Source: Candidatus Poseidoniaceae archaeon (GTDB lineage: Archaea; Thermoplasmatota; Poseidoniia; Poseidoniales; Poseidoniaceae). From it: a stretch of DNA of 48,051 nucleotides. Shown here piece after piece: positions 9,501 through 17,701 of the stretch. Both the position numbers and the translations under genes were made by a program. Under the pieces are notes generated by a model. It had not been told where the DNA came from and did no database searches. It worked only from the letters and a program-made list of their open reading frames with translations. Each line of letters starts with the position of its first letter. Positions within the stretch are counted from its first letter, which is position 1. Where the stretch lies: NCBI GenBank assembly GCA_938084455.1, contig CALKDX010000049.1, positions 1 through 48,051 on the forward strand. Reading direction: 5' to 3'.

Positions 9501-11663
9501 CCCGAGCGAATGGCCATCGCTCCGCTTGATGACGGCTATGAAGCAGCAAGTTCTCAGCAAGAAATCAAGATCATGGTCAACGATGATGTTGGTCACCCGA
9601 TGACGCTCGATCTCATGTATTGGGTCGAAGCAGACCATGACAGCAACAGAAATGGTGAAGCCGATCTGGAAGAATACGCAACAAAGAGCGTGCACAACAC
9701 AACTGAAGCGAAGAATAAGTGGTTTATCACAACCATCGATCACACTCGAAACCCCAATATGGGTCGTGTTTCATACTACTGGCAAGGTGGCGATGAGGCA
9801 GGAAACCCTCTGTTTTACTCAATGGTTGGCGACGATGATGAAATCTTCACTTTTGAATCCGAACATGGATTTGAGCATGACGACGCAACTTTCCGAACCC
9901 GGAAGGATTCCTCCGCGGTGTTCACCGGACTCGAATGGGTTGGGCATGACGACAATGCCCCAATTTTTGCAGGCATGGAGCAAGTCATTACGCTTGGATT
10001 CATTGATGCCAACACAGCCATCGATTTCGAGCATATATCACTCGTCTTTGACTTTGAGGGGCCAAACCCATTGAGAGACGCTCAACGCATCTCGTACTCT
10101 GGGATGAACGATACTTTCTGGTCGGAAAGCGAGTTCATTACCCTCATGTCCACCAGCACGATGCACCAAACAACAAATGATTCTGGCCTACCGTGGATTC
10201 AATTGACGTTCCACTTTGAAATCGGCTGGGATTGGCCTGATGAAGAGATGGGTGATGTGGCGTTGATCTACAAAGAGCGTGGTTCTGAGTATGAAGACCG
10301 TATCCTGCTTTTGGAACACACCTTCCGAGTTGAGAACGACCTCATGCTCGCTCCAAGTGATTACCTCGTTGAAGACATCAGTGAGCCACGCACCGGCCAA
10401 GTCGCAGATGGCAGCCGGGTACGCAAGGATGACCGTCTAGCCTTCACAGGAACCGTTGTCTACGAAGGCAGCAGCGTTCCTGCCCCAAGGGACGTCGGTA
10501 TTCTTGTCGAAGTGTTTGATGGAGAAAAGATGTGGAGCGATGGCTCATTGACCGAACAAGGTCATTACTCAGTCGAAGTACCACTCTCCTCGGCAACCAC
10601 GCTTCAATCCTCTCCAACCCGAACATGTTTGATTTCCATCACCAACATTCCTGGCCGTGGTGAAGACATGACCGGGACCTTGGTATCGACCACATTGCAA
10701 GTGATTGTGGATGATGCGGCACCACGTGTCGTCAAGCGCACCAGCCCGCTCAATGTCATCGATATTTCCGCAAATAACGACCTCACTTTTGTTCCAGTCG
10801 AATTCCATGGCACTGAAGATGCCGATTTGACTGGGTCGCGGCAAATGGTCCACTGGGTCATGCGGGATGCAACACGCACCGTCACCATAGGTGCTGGTTC
10901 AACGCTCCTCGGCATGCAACAAGACGGGCAGAATGTGATCTGGACTGGAGCCGTTGATTTGACAGACAATGGACGAATAACACCGCAAGCTGGTGATTTC
11001 GTTGGCTTCTATGTCACAGGCTATGACGCCGCAGGGAACCAGTTCCCTGTTGTATCCAATTCTGAAGCCAGCCCGGTTCCAGAACTTGCTGTTGACGATA
11101 CGGACTTTGAACGACAATGGATTCGACTCGGCGCCGTTGGACCTGAATTGCGTGTTCGGTCGATCGATTTGTCTGACGACCACGTCGCACCGGGTTCAGC
11201 AGTCAAGGTGAACGCACAAATCGTCAATACTGGAGGCGATACAAACCGTTCGTTCAAGGTCAGTTTCTATGCAGGCGATGCAGAGAAACCATTTGACGAA
11301 ATCACACTGTCTGGTATCGATTCCAATGAAATCATTGATGTGGACACGACATGGAATGCAGAAGATGTCGATCGAATTCGAGTTGTTGTCGACCGTGACA
11401 ACCTCATCGTCGAGGTGAACGATGATGACAACAGCGCAGAACATTCAGTCGATCTTGCTTATCCAAAGTACCTTGGCTGGTTCGATTCACCTCGTGAAAA
11501 CCCACTTGCTTGGATTTTCATCGTCACATCAATTCTCGTGCTCATTGGCGTTGCAACCATCGCTTCACGCACAACCATCGATCACAGTGGCGGCCTCTTT
11601 GATGAGGAAGAAGACTGGGACGAAGATGAAGATGATGACGAAGATGAATACGATGACGATTGA
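6555..11663 (+). CDS. Giant secreted surface protein, C-terminally membrane-anchored
   Basis: About 1,700 residues. A signal peptide (MRKAIFLTLIFLTSLMAPIAAGA) starts the mature chain at about ATTETQF. The first repeatable element is the beta-rich SYTHTFSGSGNGSAGDLSIPFGAEVTSAEFKL segment that I associate with exported proteins of marine Thermoplasmatota. Residues ~180-400 are rich in Y, S, T, N and G with strand/turn spacing like a propeller. Two similar modules near 470-640 (VVELSNDGGTTWRTV and the later SGTSIRVNYGYSSS) are Ig/jelly-roll-like. Near the C terminus a CARDB-like domain is recognisable (VRSIDLSDDHVAPGSAVKVNAQIVNTGG), then a transmembrane helix (LAWIFIVTSILVLIGVATIA) and an extreme acidic tail ending in D/E/Y. 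It probably acts in adhesion or as a surface-layer or substrate-binding protein. Start choice: GAGGGA at 6543-6548 is well placed for the GTG at 6555; the ATG at 6564 is the alternative. Confidence 0.8.
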   Translation: MIFMRKAIFLTLIFLTSLMAPIAAGATTETQFQNGTTSYTHTFSGSGNGSAGDLSIPFGAEVTSAEFKLRGDASRTTYTNFTTNAHFGGSGDGTWSGSPPSPFTSGSRQNINVDSREMELKGNPSDSGIDLGRTQQIQSKGSAVQNTTGQFIANGDQGYTGLTKVFPQLSVSTTASWNYIGVVVMIDDEYHVMRYTSSGLYQLPTILRINATTGAYIGTANINTNGCSSSQYYKMSDAVVDGNNVYTAHGSYYYLTKWSVSSSMQWKCEQSWSFSPNYVTGVDIDESTGKMWVSTYSYQAQAHYLNEVNKNTPNSVNGTWTLGSTSTIPTQYGAGLVVNYPTIIYNEYDQSYKSGTYTYDSYHHYFTFNGNFIEHMGVKPITEGGHYGLVEADGGKLSFSCSHYSTAYCPSSYRHKIFHHGDGALFDARTPTSTSNLIVGTAISISKPISEYEVKSVLGYLPSGTSIVVELSNDGGTTWRTVNAGQTVIFSSPSNSLLWRATLNGTASATPILDGIGVEYTTSYVNSAYMYVNQYVGSGTQTTVAATLTWNSTTPSGTSIRVNYGYSSSNTCTSGSTGVQTWTTAQSGQTKSLSPTGYYMCLRVELSSSNSQSTPSISNISVAQHADAPEEAGIEIGGLLDPDKPYDWTTPTCWKMPASNGALMGPITVTHLTVSGGVNNLLKCLNDRIPDTGAGIANLSIGLVSSSSGVLELQSFSVTYTVNTINLDIQIPVGEILHERLQPYEVVTRHIIGEDATSMSEATLTLQTKSIAKNPTMTWQNGDVFPDPNDPEDYIEMDASSWSAENNGILEIHWIFHVTSEFPDQSGVRFKTGCLDNSGSAGYSPLDLLSDDTMEVNRSFGLGWLKVRDNDGRLTMDDVPDNSWVAAGETLYFQGAMWFHNTEDAPKDSAFDVRISRNGWVESTARDTTNNNGTFFIGIDLPAIDVPDGLTYEVQTYNERDPTHVMASNADWQRTYKVDATAPERMAIAPLDDGYEAASSQQEIKIMVNDDVGHPMTLDLMYWVEADHDSNRNGEADLEEYATKSVHNTTEAKNKWFITTIDHTRNPNMGRVSYYWQGGDEAGNPLFYSMVGDDDEIFTFESEHGFEHDDATFRTRKDSSAVFTGLEWVGHDDNAPIFAGMEQVITLGFIDANTAIDFEHISLVFDFEGPNPLRDAQRISYSGMNDTFWSESEFITLMSTSTMHQTTNDSGLPWIQLTFHFEIGWDWPDEEMGDVALIYKERGSEYEDRILLLEHTFRVENDLMLAPSDYLVEDISEPRTGQVADGSRVRKDDRLAFTGTVVYEGSSVPAPRDVGILVEVFDGEKMWSDGSLTEQGHYSVEVPLSSATTLQSSPTRTCLISITNIPGRGEDMTGTLVSTTLQVIVDDAAPRVVKRTSPLNVIDISANNDLTFVPVEFHGTEDADLTGSRQMVHWVMRDATRTVTIGAGSTLLGMQQDGQNVIWTGAVDLTDNGRITPQAGDFVGFYVTGYDAAGNQFPVVSNSEASPVPELAVDDTDFERQWIRLGAVGPELRVRSIDLSDDHVAPGSAVKVNAQIVNTGGDTNRSFKVSFYAGDAEKPFDEITLSGIDSNEIIDVDTTWNAEDVDRIRVVVDRDNLIVEVNDDDNSAEHSVDLAYPKYLGWFDSPRENPLAWIFIVTSILVLIGVATIASRTTIDHSGGLFDEEEDWDEDEDDDEDEYDDD

Positions 11664-11665
11664 TT

Positions 11666-11683
11666 GAAAATCACCCGATTTTC
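11666..11683 (+). terminator. Stem-loop just after the surface-protein stop
   Basis: GAAAAT (11666-11671) and ATTTTC (11678-11683) form a perfect 6-bp inverted repeat with a 6-base loop, starting two bases after the stop codon. The second arm is T-rich, which would suit archaeal termination. It may equally be a processing or stability element. Confidence 0.4.
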
Positions 11684-11762
11684 CAGTCATCTGATGCTCT
11701 GAAGCACTGCAAATCCTCAAAAGAGGTCGGCATGAGGACCACTCGAAGAGGGTGGGGAGACT

Positions 11763-14700
11763 ATGTCTGGCGTATTTTCTATCCTCGATGATCGCTTAGC
11801 GGCATCACTGAACGAACGTGGCTGGAAACCAACGCCCGTGCAAACTGAGGCACTTCCCTCCCTCTGCGCCGGCGAAGACCGAATTATCATCGCCCCAACG
11901 GGATCTGGAAAGACCCTCAGCGCTGTATTGCCTGTGCTCCATCGATGCTTGACTGAAGAGTGGGACCCGCTCGCAATCCTCTACATTACGCCCTTACGTG
12001 CTCTCAATCGAGACGTGGACCGAAGGCTTGAGGAAATTTCGAGCGCTGTCGGGCTTAAGGTTGGGTTGAGGCACGGTGACACGACTCAGAGCGAACGAAC
12101 AAGACAGACCAGAAAACCCCCGCACTTGCTTGTTACCACTCCTGAAACATTTCAGTTGATGTTCACCGGAAAAAATTTGAGAAAATTGTTGAAAAGCGTG
12201 CGCGCAGTCATCGTCGACGAAGTTCACGATTTGGCTGCAAGTGAACGTGGCTGGCAATTATCACTTGGTTTAGCGCGCTTAGAGGCGTTGTCCGGACATC
12301 GTGTTCAACGCATCGGATTATCAGCCACTGTCGGGAACCCCGAAGAAGTCGCTCAGTGGCTTTCTCCAGGCCGTGGAAAAGCAATCATTGCAATGGGTGA
12401 GCGCAGTACAGATTTGACGGTTGAATGCGCACAACCACTGGCAGAGGATGAAGTCGGAGGAATCGAAATGGGTGTTACACCGAGGGTTCACGCAAGTTTT
12501 CGCCGTCTCATCGAGGTGTTGAGAACCGAGCCTCCGTGCTTGGTGTTTGTCAACAGCCGAAACGATGCCGAAACCATCGCCAATCGATTGCAAAGCATGG
12601 CACCAGACGTGCAAATAGGAGTTCACCATGGGTCACTGGCTGCGGACACCCGCCAAGATATGGAAGACCGGTTGAGGGCTGGAGAATTAGCAGGACTTGT
12701 CTGTACCTCGAGCCTCGAATTAGGTATCGACGTGGGAAAAATTCAACGCATTGTCCAAGTCAAAAGCCCACGTTCTGTCGATCGTATGCTCCAGCGGGTT
12801 GGACGGGCAGACCACCGACTTGGCGGTGTTGGGAGGGGCCATCTCTTGGCATGGGACGCCGATGAGATCGCAGAAGGTGCTGTTGTGGCCCGAAAGGCAA
12901 TGTTGGGTGAAATCGAACCTGTTCAATGGCGACAACGCCCAAAAGCAGTTGTAGCGAACCAGCTTGTGCTCATGGCTCATTCACACAACGCCGTTCCCAT
13001 CGACACTGCCACTGAAATCATTGGTAACGCAAGTCAATTCGAAGGATGGGTGCGCCATGACACTGAAGCCATTCTCAAGGTGCTAGCAGACAGTTGGATC
13101 ATCCGCCATACACCCGATCCAAAGGAAGTACCGTGGTACCGTTGGCCTGCGAAAGTCTACGCCCTTGCACAATCTGAGGCTGCTGCGAAGAAACTCAAAC
13201 TTCCTGAGGAACGCCCAAGGTACAATGTTCCCGATGAAGAAATCTCAAACGACCTCAAGAGTTTGCAAGTCCCCGTACCTGCACTGTTTGCCAAGGGCTG
13301 GTTTTCCACCGCAGGCCGTACACGACAATGGGTGAGCAATCACTTGTCCATGATTCCCGACAAGCAGTCCTATCGCGTTCGCGACGCCGTAACTCGGAGG
13401 AGTTTGGGCAACGTCGACGAAGCCTTCGTTCTTTCACTCAACGACAGCGGTGAAGACGATGACGGCCATCGAAGGCAATTTGTCATGGCCGGCCGCACAT
13501 GGATGATCATCGATGCGGACCCTGAGCAATCAGAATTGCTCGTGACCCCTGTCTCTGATCAGGCAAATGCACCGCAGTGGGTTGGTGAATTGCCTCCAGT
13601 GCCCAAGGCAATCGCTCGCGATATTGGAAGGCTACGAGGTTTGGTAGCGATGGACATAGGTGCCTACGAGACGCCTCCATTTTCTGAATCAGAGGTTGTT
13701 GATGTGAACGGCATCTTCGCAGACCGTTTCTCGACGCTCAAAGAACATCCAATCGACGACGAGGCCCTCGGCTTGCTCGCCGAAACCATCACCAATCACC
13801 TCGAGGTGACCGGCGTTCTGGCTACGGATCGAAAAATCACCATTGAGGAGCGAGAGGACGCTATCGTCATCAATTCGTGCCATGGCTCAAGAATCAACGA
13901 AGCGATTGGACACTTTCTTATGGCCATGGCTTCAACCAAAACTGGAAAATGGGGCCGATTGGTCAATGAACCAACTCGAATCAGTCTTCAAACTGGTGAA
14001 ATTCATGCTGACCATATCGTTGGTTGGCTCACTGAAACTCCACCTGACGCTTTGCAAGGATTGCTGAGCGTGACGTTACCAAATTCAAGGCAGGTGCGTT
14101 GGCGCTTTGCACAGGTCGCCAAAACATTCGGTATTCTTCGCCATGGGGTCGATCCACGGAAAATCAACCTCCAAGCATTGCTGCGTAAGTACCGTGGTAC
14201 GGTTGTAATGGAGGAGGTGCTCGACAAGTTGTTTCACGAGCGAATGGATGTGCTTGGTGCAAGAGATGTCTTGCACGCTATCCAATCGGGGTTGATCGAA
14301 ATCGAAATTTCACCGACTGGGCCGATGGGTGTCTCAAACCGCTCGAGTCGCGACTTGCTCCTCCCGAATTGGGATAACGCTGCAGTTCGTGAAAAGTTAC
14401 GAACCCGTTTGGTCAATGAACGTGCGGTATTATGCTGCCTTCGCTGTAAGAATGTTCGACGGTTCAGAGTCGCTCGTTTCAAGGAAATCGAGGGCATCAA
14501 AAAGTGCACAAAGTGCTCGGGCACAATGTTAGCTTGCGCTCGTGAGGGAATGCAAGCGATGCTCGAAGGGTGGGTTGCGTCTGAGGATGAAAAGGACCAA
14601 GGGCGAATGATGAAAAACGCTGACTTGGTTCAAAGCAGAGGCTACGAGGCTGTCTTGTGCTTGATGGGGCGAGGAGTTGGTGAAGCAACCGCACAGCGCC

Positions 14701-14798
14701 TGTTGAGACGGACTCAACGCAACAATACGGAAGGTCTGCTTGAAGCGATTCACAATGCAGAGATTGAATACGCTCGAACCCGTAGATTTTGGGCTTAA
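11763..14798 (+). CDS. lhr: Lhr-type ATP-dependent DNA/RNA helicase with zinc ribbon
   Basis: A 1,011-residue superfamily 2 helicase of the Large helicase-related type, active in DNA repair or fork processing. RecA-like domain 1 contains the Q motif region (WKPTPVQTEALPSL), Walker A APTGSGKT at 44-51, DEVHD at 152-156 and the Lhr-specific GLSATVGNPEEVAQWL. Domain 2 has the CLVFVNSRNDAETIANRL, SSLELGIDVG and VGRADHRLGG motifs. The long C-terminal part matches the winged-helix and Lhr core regions. Near residues 890-925 two C-x-x-C pairs (CLRCKN and CTKCSG) form a likely zinc ribbon, and an HhH-like end follows (RGVGEATAQRLLRRTQR). The start ATG at 11763 is preceded by GGTGGGGAG. Its stop overlaps the stop of the convergent lipoprotein gene by four bases. 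Confidence 0.88.
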   Translation: MSGVFSILDDRLAASLNERGWKPTPVQTEALPSLCAGEDRIIIAPTGSGKTLSAVLPVLHRCLTEEWDPLAILYITPLRALNRDVDRRLEEISSAVGLKVGLRHGDTTQSERTRQTRKPPHLLVTTPETFQLMFTGKNLRKLLKSVRAVIVDEVHDLAASERGWQLSLGLARLEALSGHRVQRIGLSATVGNPEEVAQWLSPGRGKAIIAMGERSTDLTVECAQPLAEDEVGGIEMGVTPRVHASFRRLIEVLRTEPPCLVFVNSRNDAETIANRLQSMAPDVQIGVHHGSLAADTRQDMEDRLRAGELAGLVCTSSLELGIDVGKIQRIVQVKSPRSVDRMLQRVGRADHRLGGVGRGHLLAWDADEIAEGAVVARKAMLGEIEPVQWRQRPKAVVANQLVLMAHSHNAVPIDTATEIIGNASQFEGWVRHDTEAILKVLADSWIIRHTPDPKEVPWYRWPAKVYALAQSEAAAKKLKLPEERPRYNVPDEEISNDLKSLQVPVPALFAKGWFSTAGRTRQWVSNHLSMIPDKQSYRVRDAVTRRSLGNVDEAFVLSLNDSGEDDDGHRRQFVMAGRTWMIIDADPEQSELLVTPVSDQANAPQWVGELPPVPKAIARDIGRLRGLVAMDIGAYETPPFSESEVVDVNGIFADRFSTLKEHPIDDEALGLLAETITNHLEVTGVLATDRKITIEEREDAIVINSCHGSRINEAIGHFLMAMASTKTGKWGRLVNEPTRISLQTGEIHADHIVGWLTETPPDALQGLLSVTLPNSRQVRWRFAQVAKTFGILRHGVDPRKINLQALLRKYRGTVVMEEVLDKLFHERMDVLGARDVLHAIQSGLIEIEISPTGPMGVSNRSSRDLLLPNWDNAAVREKLRTRLVNERAVLCCLRCKNVRRFRVARFKEIEGIKKCTKCSGTMLACAREGMQAMLEGWVASEDEKDQGRMMKNADLVQSRGYEAVLCLMGRGVGEATAQRLLRRTQRNNTEGLLEAIHNAEIEYARTRRFWA

Positions 14799-15745
14799 TT
14801 TGGCAATTCTAAGGCGTTGATGGCAACCGAAGCGGCAACAACATCACCATCTTCCCACCAATCAACAGCGATGAAGGTTGGTCGCTTGCCATGTTGAATC
14901 CAGCATTCTTTCGCTCGTTCAATCAAGAAATCGATGTTGTTTGCCTCATCCCCTCTGCTCGGATCCGAAAGACCGAGTGGACCTCGAAGCCAGTTGTTCA
15001 TGTGATAGACCTCTTGTTCCGGATCGCCTCGAAGTGGGTCGCAGTTCATGTCTTCTGTGTTCTCTTCCGCAAAATTAGTGGTCCAACTGTGGGTCAAGAA
15101 ATCGTGCACCCAAGGATGTGCAGGATCTGCTGATTGTTCCCAAAACACAACCAGTGGGGTTCGGTCCTCAAGCATGGTTGCAAGGGTTGGCCATGGTTCA
15201 TTCATGGTGTGATAAAACACCAAATCATACAGCCCTGACTGTTCCATCACTGCTTTTAGATGGTCGGCTTGAACATAATTTTCCACCAACAAGGTCACCA
15301 CATCATTTGGTGCGTCTTGCATGAGAGCGTTGAGTTGTGAAAGCCAGGTCACTGCGTTGACGGTTCCATACGTACAGGGGCTGAACCCTCGATCATCGTC
15401 ACCGTGGCAAAGGCGAACCGTTTCGACTCGTTCGTCACCAAGAACCTCGTAATGCGTGTCAATCATGAACGCACGGATTCCAGCGTTCCATTGCGCCAAT
15501 AGGCCAGTCTGGTGGTTTGCCGCTGGATAGTAAATCCCATCTTCATGTGTGGAAAACGCATTGTGCGTTTCGGGGAATGTGACATCATCATAGGTGCGGT
15601 CGCACAAAAGAACCATCCCATTGCATTCGGTTCCATCCGGGATTGGTACCTCTTCATTCACAGCGGTTCGGGGTACCGTCGGGGCTACGCACCCCGAAAG
15701 TAGCATGAGCACAATGAGGCCGCCTGCAACAACCCCTCCTCTCAT
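14795..15745 (-). CDS. Lipoprotein with PI-PLC-like phosphodiesterase domain
   Basis: A 316-residue exported lipoprotein. The signal peptide ends in a lipobox (LMLLSGC, Cys19), so the mature protein would be lipid-anchored outside the membrane. The rest matches the X domain of phosphatidylinositol-specific phospholipase C-like phosphodiesterases. The first catalytic histidine is in FPETHNAF (His61), NHQTGLLAQWNAGIRAFMIDTHYE carries the conserved I-R-x-x-x-x-D core, and LCHGDDD (His114) provides the second histidine. Further on, DVVTLLVENYVQADHL and the F-W-x-x-D-W strand pattern near the C terminus (TFIAVDWWEDGD) are typical. Several cysteines (41, 48, and others later) suggest disulfides. 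The likely activity is cleavage of a phosphodiester in a glycerophosphoinositol-type lipid or headgroup, possibly for phosphorus or carbon scavenging. The substrate is not predictable from sequence. Confidence 0.8.
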   Translation of the reverse strand: MRGGVVAGGLIVLMLLSGCVAPTVPRTAVNEEVPIPDGTECNGMVLLCDRTYDDVTFPETHNAFSTHEDGIYYPAANHQTGLLAQWNAGIRAFMIDTHYEVLGDERVETVRLCHGDDDRGFSPCTYGTVNAVTWLSQLNALMQDAPNDVVTLLVENYVQADHLKAVMEQSGLYDLVFYHTMNEPWPTLATMLEDRTPLVVFWEQSADPAHPWVHDFLTHSWTTNFAEENTEDMNCDPLRGDPEQEVYHMNNWLRGPLGLSDPSRGDEANNIDFLIERAKECWIQHGKRPTFIAVDWWEDGDVVAASVAINALELPN

Positions 15746-15788
15746 GAGGCTCCCTTCGTGTAAGGGTGCATGAAACCCTCGGTCGGGC

Positions 15789-16241
15789 TCACTCAGGTTG
15801 AGGGTCTACGGTGCGAACCAGAACGCCTGCTTCCTTTAGCATGCCATTTGAAGTCTCAAAATCTTCCAACCAACGCTCCGGTATTTCTTGTGGTGTGGGA
15901 TACACGACCTCTCTGATGCCGGCTTGAATCAGCGAACGAGCGCAACGTGAGCATGGAGGCCATGTGACAAAGGCGGTGTTGCCCTTGAGCGAAACACCGA
16001 TCCGTGCAGCATGCATGATTGCGTTTTCTTCAGCATGACAAATCAGTGGGTATTTTTTAGCCCGGTCTGTTAGACGTTCGTTGTCGTCGCTGATGCCACG
16101 TGGAAAGCCATTGAATCCTGTTGAACGAATCTCTCTGTCTTCGCCAACAACCACACAGCCCACCTTTGTCGAGGGGTCTTTGCTCCATCCCGAAAGATGG
16201 AAGGCGAGGTCAATAAATCGCTGATCCCACTTGTCACTCAT
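15789..16241 (-). CDS. dCMP deaminase (zinc cytidine/deoxycytidylate deaminase family)
   Basis: Numbered from the ATG at 16241 the protein is 150 residues, normal for deoxycytidylate deaminases, which convert dCMP to dUMP for thymidylate synthesis. It opens with WDQRFIDLAFHLSGWSKDPSTKVGCVVV and has the zinc and proton-shuttle motif H69-A-E71, then WPPCSRC with Cys97 and Cys100. The FNGFPRG segment after the second strand is typical of dCMP deaminase rather than tRNA or guanine deaminases. The frame is open a further 22 codons to 16307, but that would overlap folC. The ATG at 16241 is directly preceded by GGTGAGGGA, so this start is chosen. It lies 34 bases downstream of folC on the same strand, so both nucleotide/folate genes are likely co-transcribed. 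Confidence 0.88.
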   Translation of the reverse strand: MSDKWDQRFIDLAFHLSGWSKDPSTKVGCVVVGEDREIRSTGFNGFPRGISDDNERLTDRAKKYPLICHAEENAIMHAARIGVSLKGNTAFVTWPPCSRCARSLIQAGIREVVYPTPQEIPERWLEDFETSNGMLKEAGVLVRTVDPQPE

Positions 16242-16275
16242 TCCCTCACCGCTCCGCACACCAAGCAGCGTGCTA

Positions 16276-17634
16276 TCATCCCTTCGCCAGCAGCGACAGG
16301 TCGTCATCTCCGTCTAAGCCGAGTGCTTCGAGGAGATTCCCCTGTAAATACAACGAACCAAGGCTGACCACCAAGCCCACCGACGATGGAGGATGTTGGA
16401 GGAGGGTCTGAACGGCATCATTGGGTAATTTGATTGTTTGTTGAACCGAGCACTTCCATGGATATTGGGCTAATACTTGACTGTCTACGCCGGGATACCG
16501 GCCGCCCTGAGGCTCACTCAACACCACCATGTGTGGAGGATATCGCTGGCACAAATCGAGCAAGGGGGCACAAAATACGTCCAAATCATCCTGTGGCGAT
16601 GTACCGAACAGAAGACTCCAGCCGCCTTCCTCACCCTCACATGCTGCCTGAATGGTCTGTTCTAGCTCAGGCAGAACGCGTTGCAACCCTGAGGGGTTGT
16701 GAGCGGCATCAAGGAGGTATGGGTGGTGGCCGGTTGCTTGAACCGAAAGGTGCTGCATGCGCGCTGGCCACCGCACCGTTTTGTTCGCCAACAGAAGGTT
16801 CTCCTTTGGCAAATCAACGGCTGTGAACAAGGCCTCGGCCAGGATCATCGCTTCTTGACGAACAGAAGTTTCACCCGGAATCTCAACCCATTGAGTTTTT
16901 GCGGGCACTCTTGATTCGCCCAGTGAGGGTTGGCCAGCCATATTGGCTTCTTCGAGCATTGCATCTTTCACCGCAGCATCGCTTGGTTTACGAATCAACA
17001 ACCGTCCACCTGGACGGGCTATTGCTGCTTTTTCTTTGGCGATAAGAGGAAGAGAGGATCCAAGCACATCCTTGTGTTCGGCGCTTAGGGATGTCACGAG
17101 GCAAACGGTTGCCGGACCTGAACGTGTGGCGTCTTTCCTTCCGCCAAGACCAGTTTCTAGAATCAGCACCTCTACACCTGCATCGCTGGCACACTGCATC
17201 GCAACAAGGTAGGTTACTTCGAAGAAGGTGAGAGGTATTTCGGGTTCTTGTTTCGAAGCGCTACGAACCTTGCTCACGGCTCGATTAAACGAGGGAGCGT
17301 CAATTGGAATCCCATTGAAGCGTATGCGCTCTTCTACTCGCACCAAATGAGGGGATGAAAAGAACAGATTTGAAACTCCAGAAAGCGACAAGGACCCCGC
17401 CATCAGGGCGCAAACTGTGCCTTTGCCGTTGCTTCCTGCGACGTGGATGATGTGCTCGGGCTGATGAGGCAGCCTAAGTCGCTCCAACGCAGCCTTTGTG
17501 TGGTTCAAGCCGAAGGTCATGCCTCTATTTTTCGTGCTGTTTAACCACGTTCGAACTTCGTCCAAAAAAAGCCCCCTCCGGTTGTTGGATAACCCCTTGG
17601 TGAATAGCCTCTTGCCTTTCGACATCAACACCAT
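16276..17634 (-). CDS. folC: Folylpolyglutamate / dihydrofolate synthase
   Basis: A Mur-ligase-family enzyme that adds glutamate to folates, or joins glutamate to dihydropteroate. Numbered from the ATG at 17634 (452 residues), residues ~39-55 read MTFGLNHTKAALERLRL and the ATP-binding loop VAGSNGKGT is at 65-73. FSSPHLVRVEERIRFNG follows, then LETGLGGRKDATR (metal and substrate binding), SLSAEHKDVLG, and the C-terminal LLDAAHNPSG motif. This order is complete for FolC. The frame stays open to 17769, but that would run through the start of the divergent presenilin-like gene. Immediately upstream of 17634 the mRNA can form a GC-only hairpin (17640-17656), and a start further upstream at 17670 would place this hairpin inside the coding region. 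The downstream neighbour is dCMP deaminase, which belongs to the same one-carbon/thymidylate metabolism. Confidence 0.87.
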   Translation of the reverse strand: MVLMSKGKRLFTKGLSNNRRGLFLDEVRTWLNSTKNRGMTFGLNHTKAALERLRLPHQPEHIIHVAGSNGKGTVCALMAGSLSLSGVSNLFFSSPHLVRVEERIRFNGIPIDAPSFNRAVSKVRSASKQEPEIPLTFFEVTYLVAMQCASDAGVEVLILETGLGGRKDATRSGPATVCLVTSLSAEHKDVLGSSLPLIAKEKAAIARPGGRLLIRKPSDAAVKDAMLEEANMAGQPSLGESRVPAKTQWVEIPGETSVRQEAMILAEALFTAVDLPKENLLLANKTVRWPARMQHLSVQATGHHPYLLDAAHNPSGLQRVLPELEQTIQAACEGEEGGWSLLFGTSPQDDLDVFCAPLLDLCQRYPPHMVVLSEPQGGRYPGVDSQVLAQYPWKCSVQQTIKLPNDAVQTLLQHPPSSVGLVVSLGSLYLQGNLLEALGLDGDDDLSLLAKG

Positions 17635-17639
17635 TGTAT

Positions 17640-17656
17640 CGCCCCCGTAGGGGGCG
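17640..17656 (-). promoter_or_regulatory. GC hairpin with three-base loop in the folC leader
   Basis: CGCCCCC and GGGGGCG form a perfect 7-bp stem with a 3-base loop, ending five bases before the proposed folC ATG. The position overlaps where a ribosome-binding site would sit, so it could control folC translation. It shares its core (CCCTACGGG on the transcript) with the hairpin at 40295-40311. Confidence 0.45.
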
Positions 17657-17701
17657 TATGGAATCACCATGCTGATATGGGAACGCACGCTCCGATAGGG
17701 C

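Noticed and set aside
9084-9743. 219-codon open frame on the minus strand inside the surface-protein gene
   Set aside because: It lies fully inside a continuous well-supported plus-strand gene, has no recognisable domain and no ribosome-binding site. It is a by-product of codon use on the other strand.
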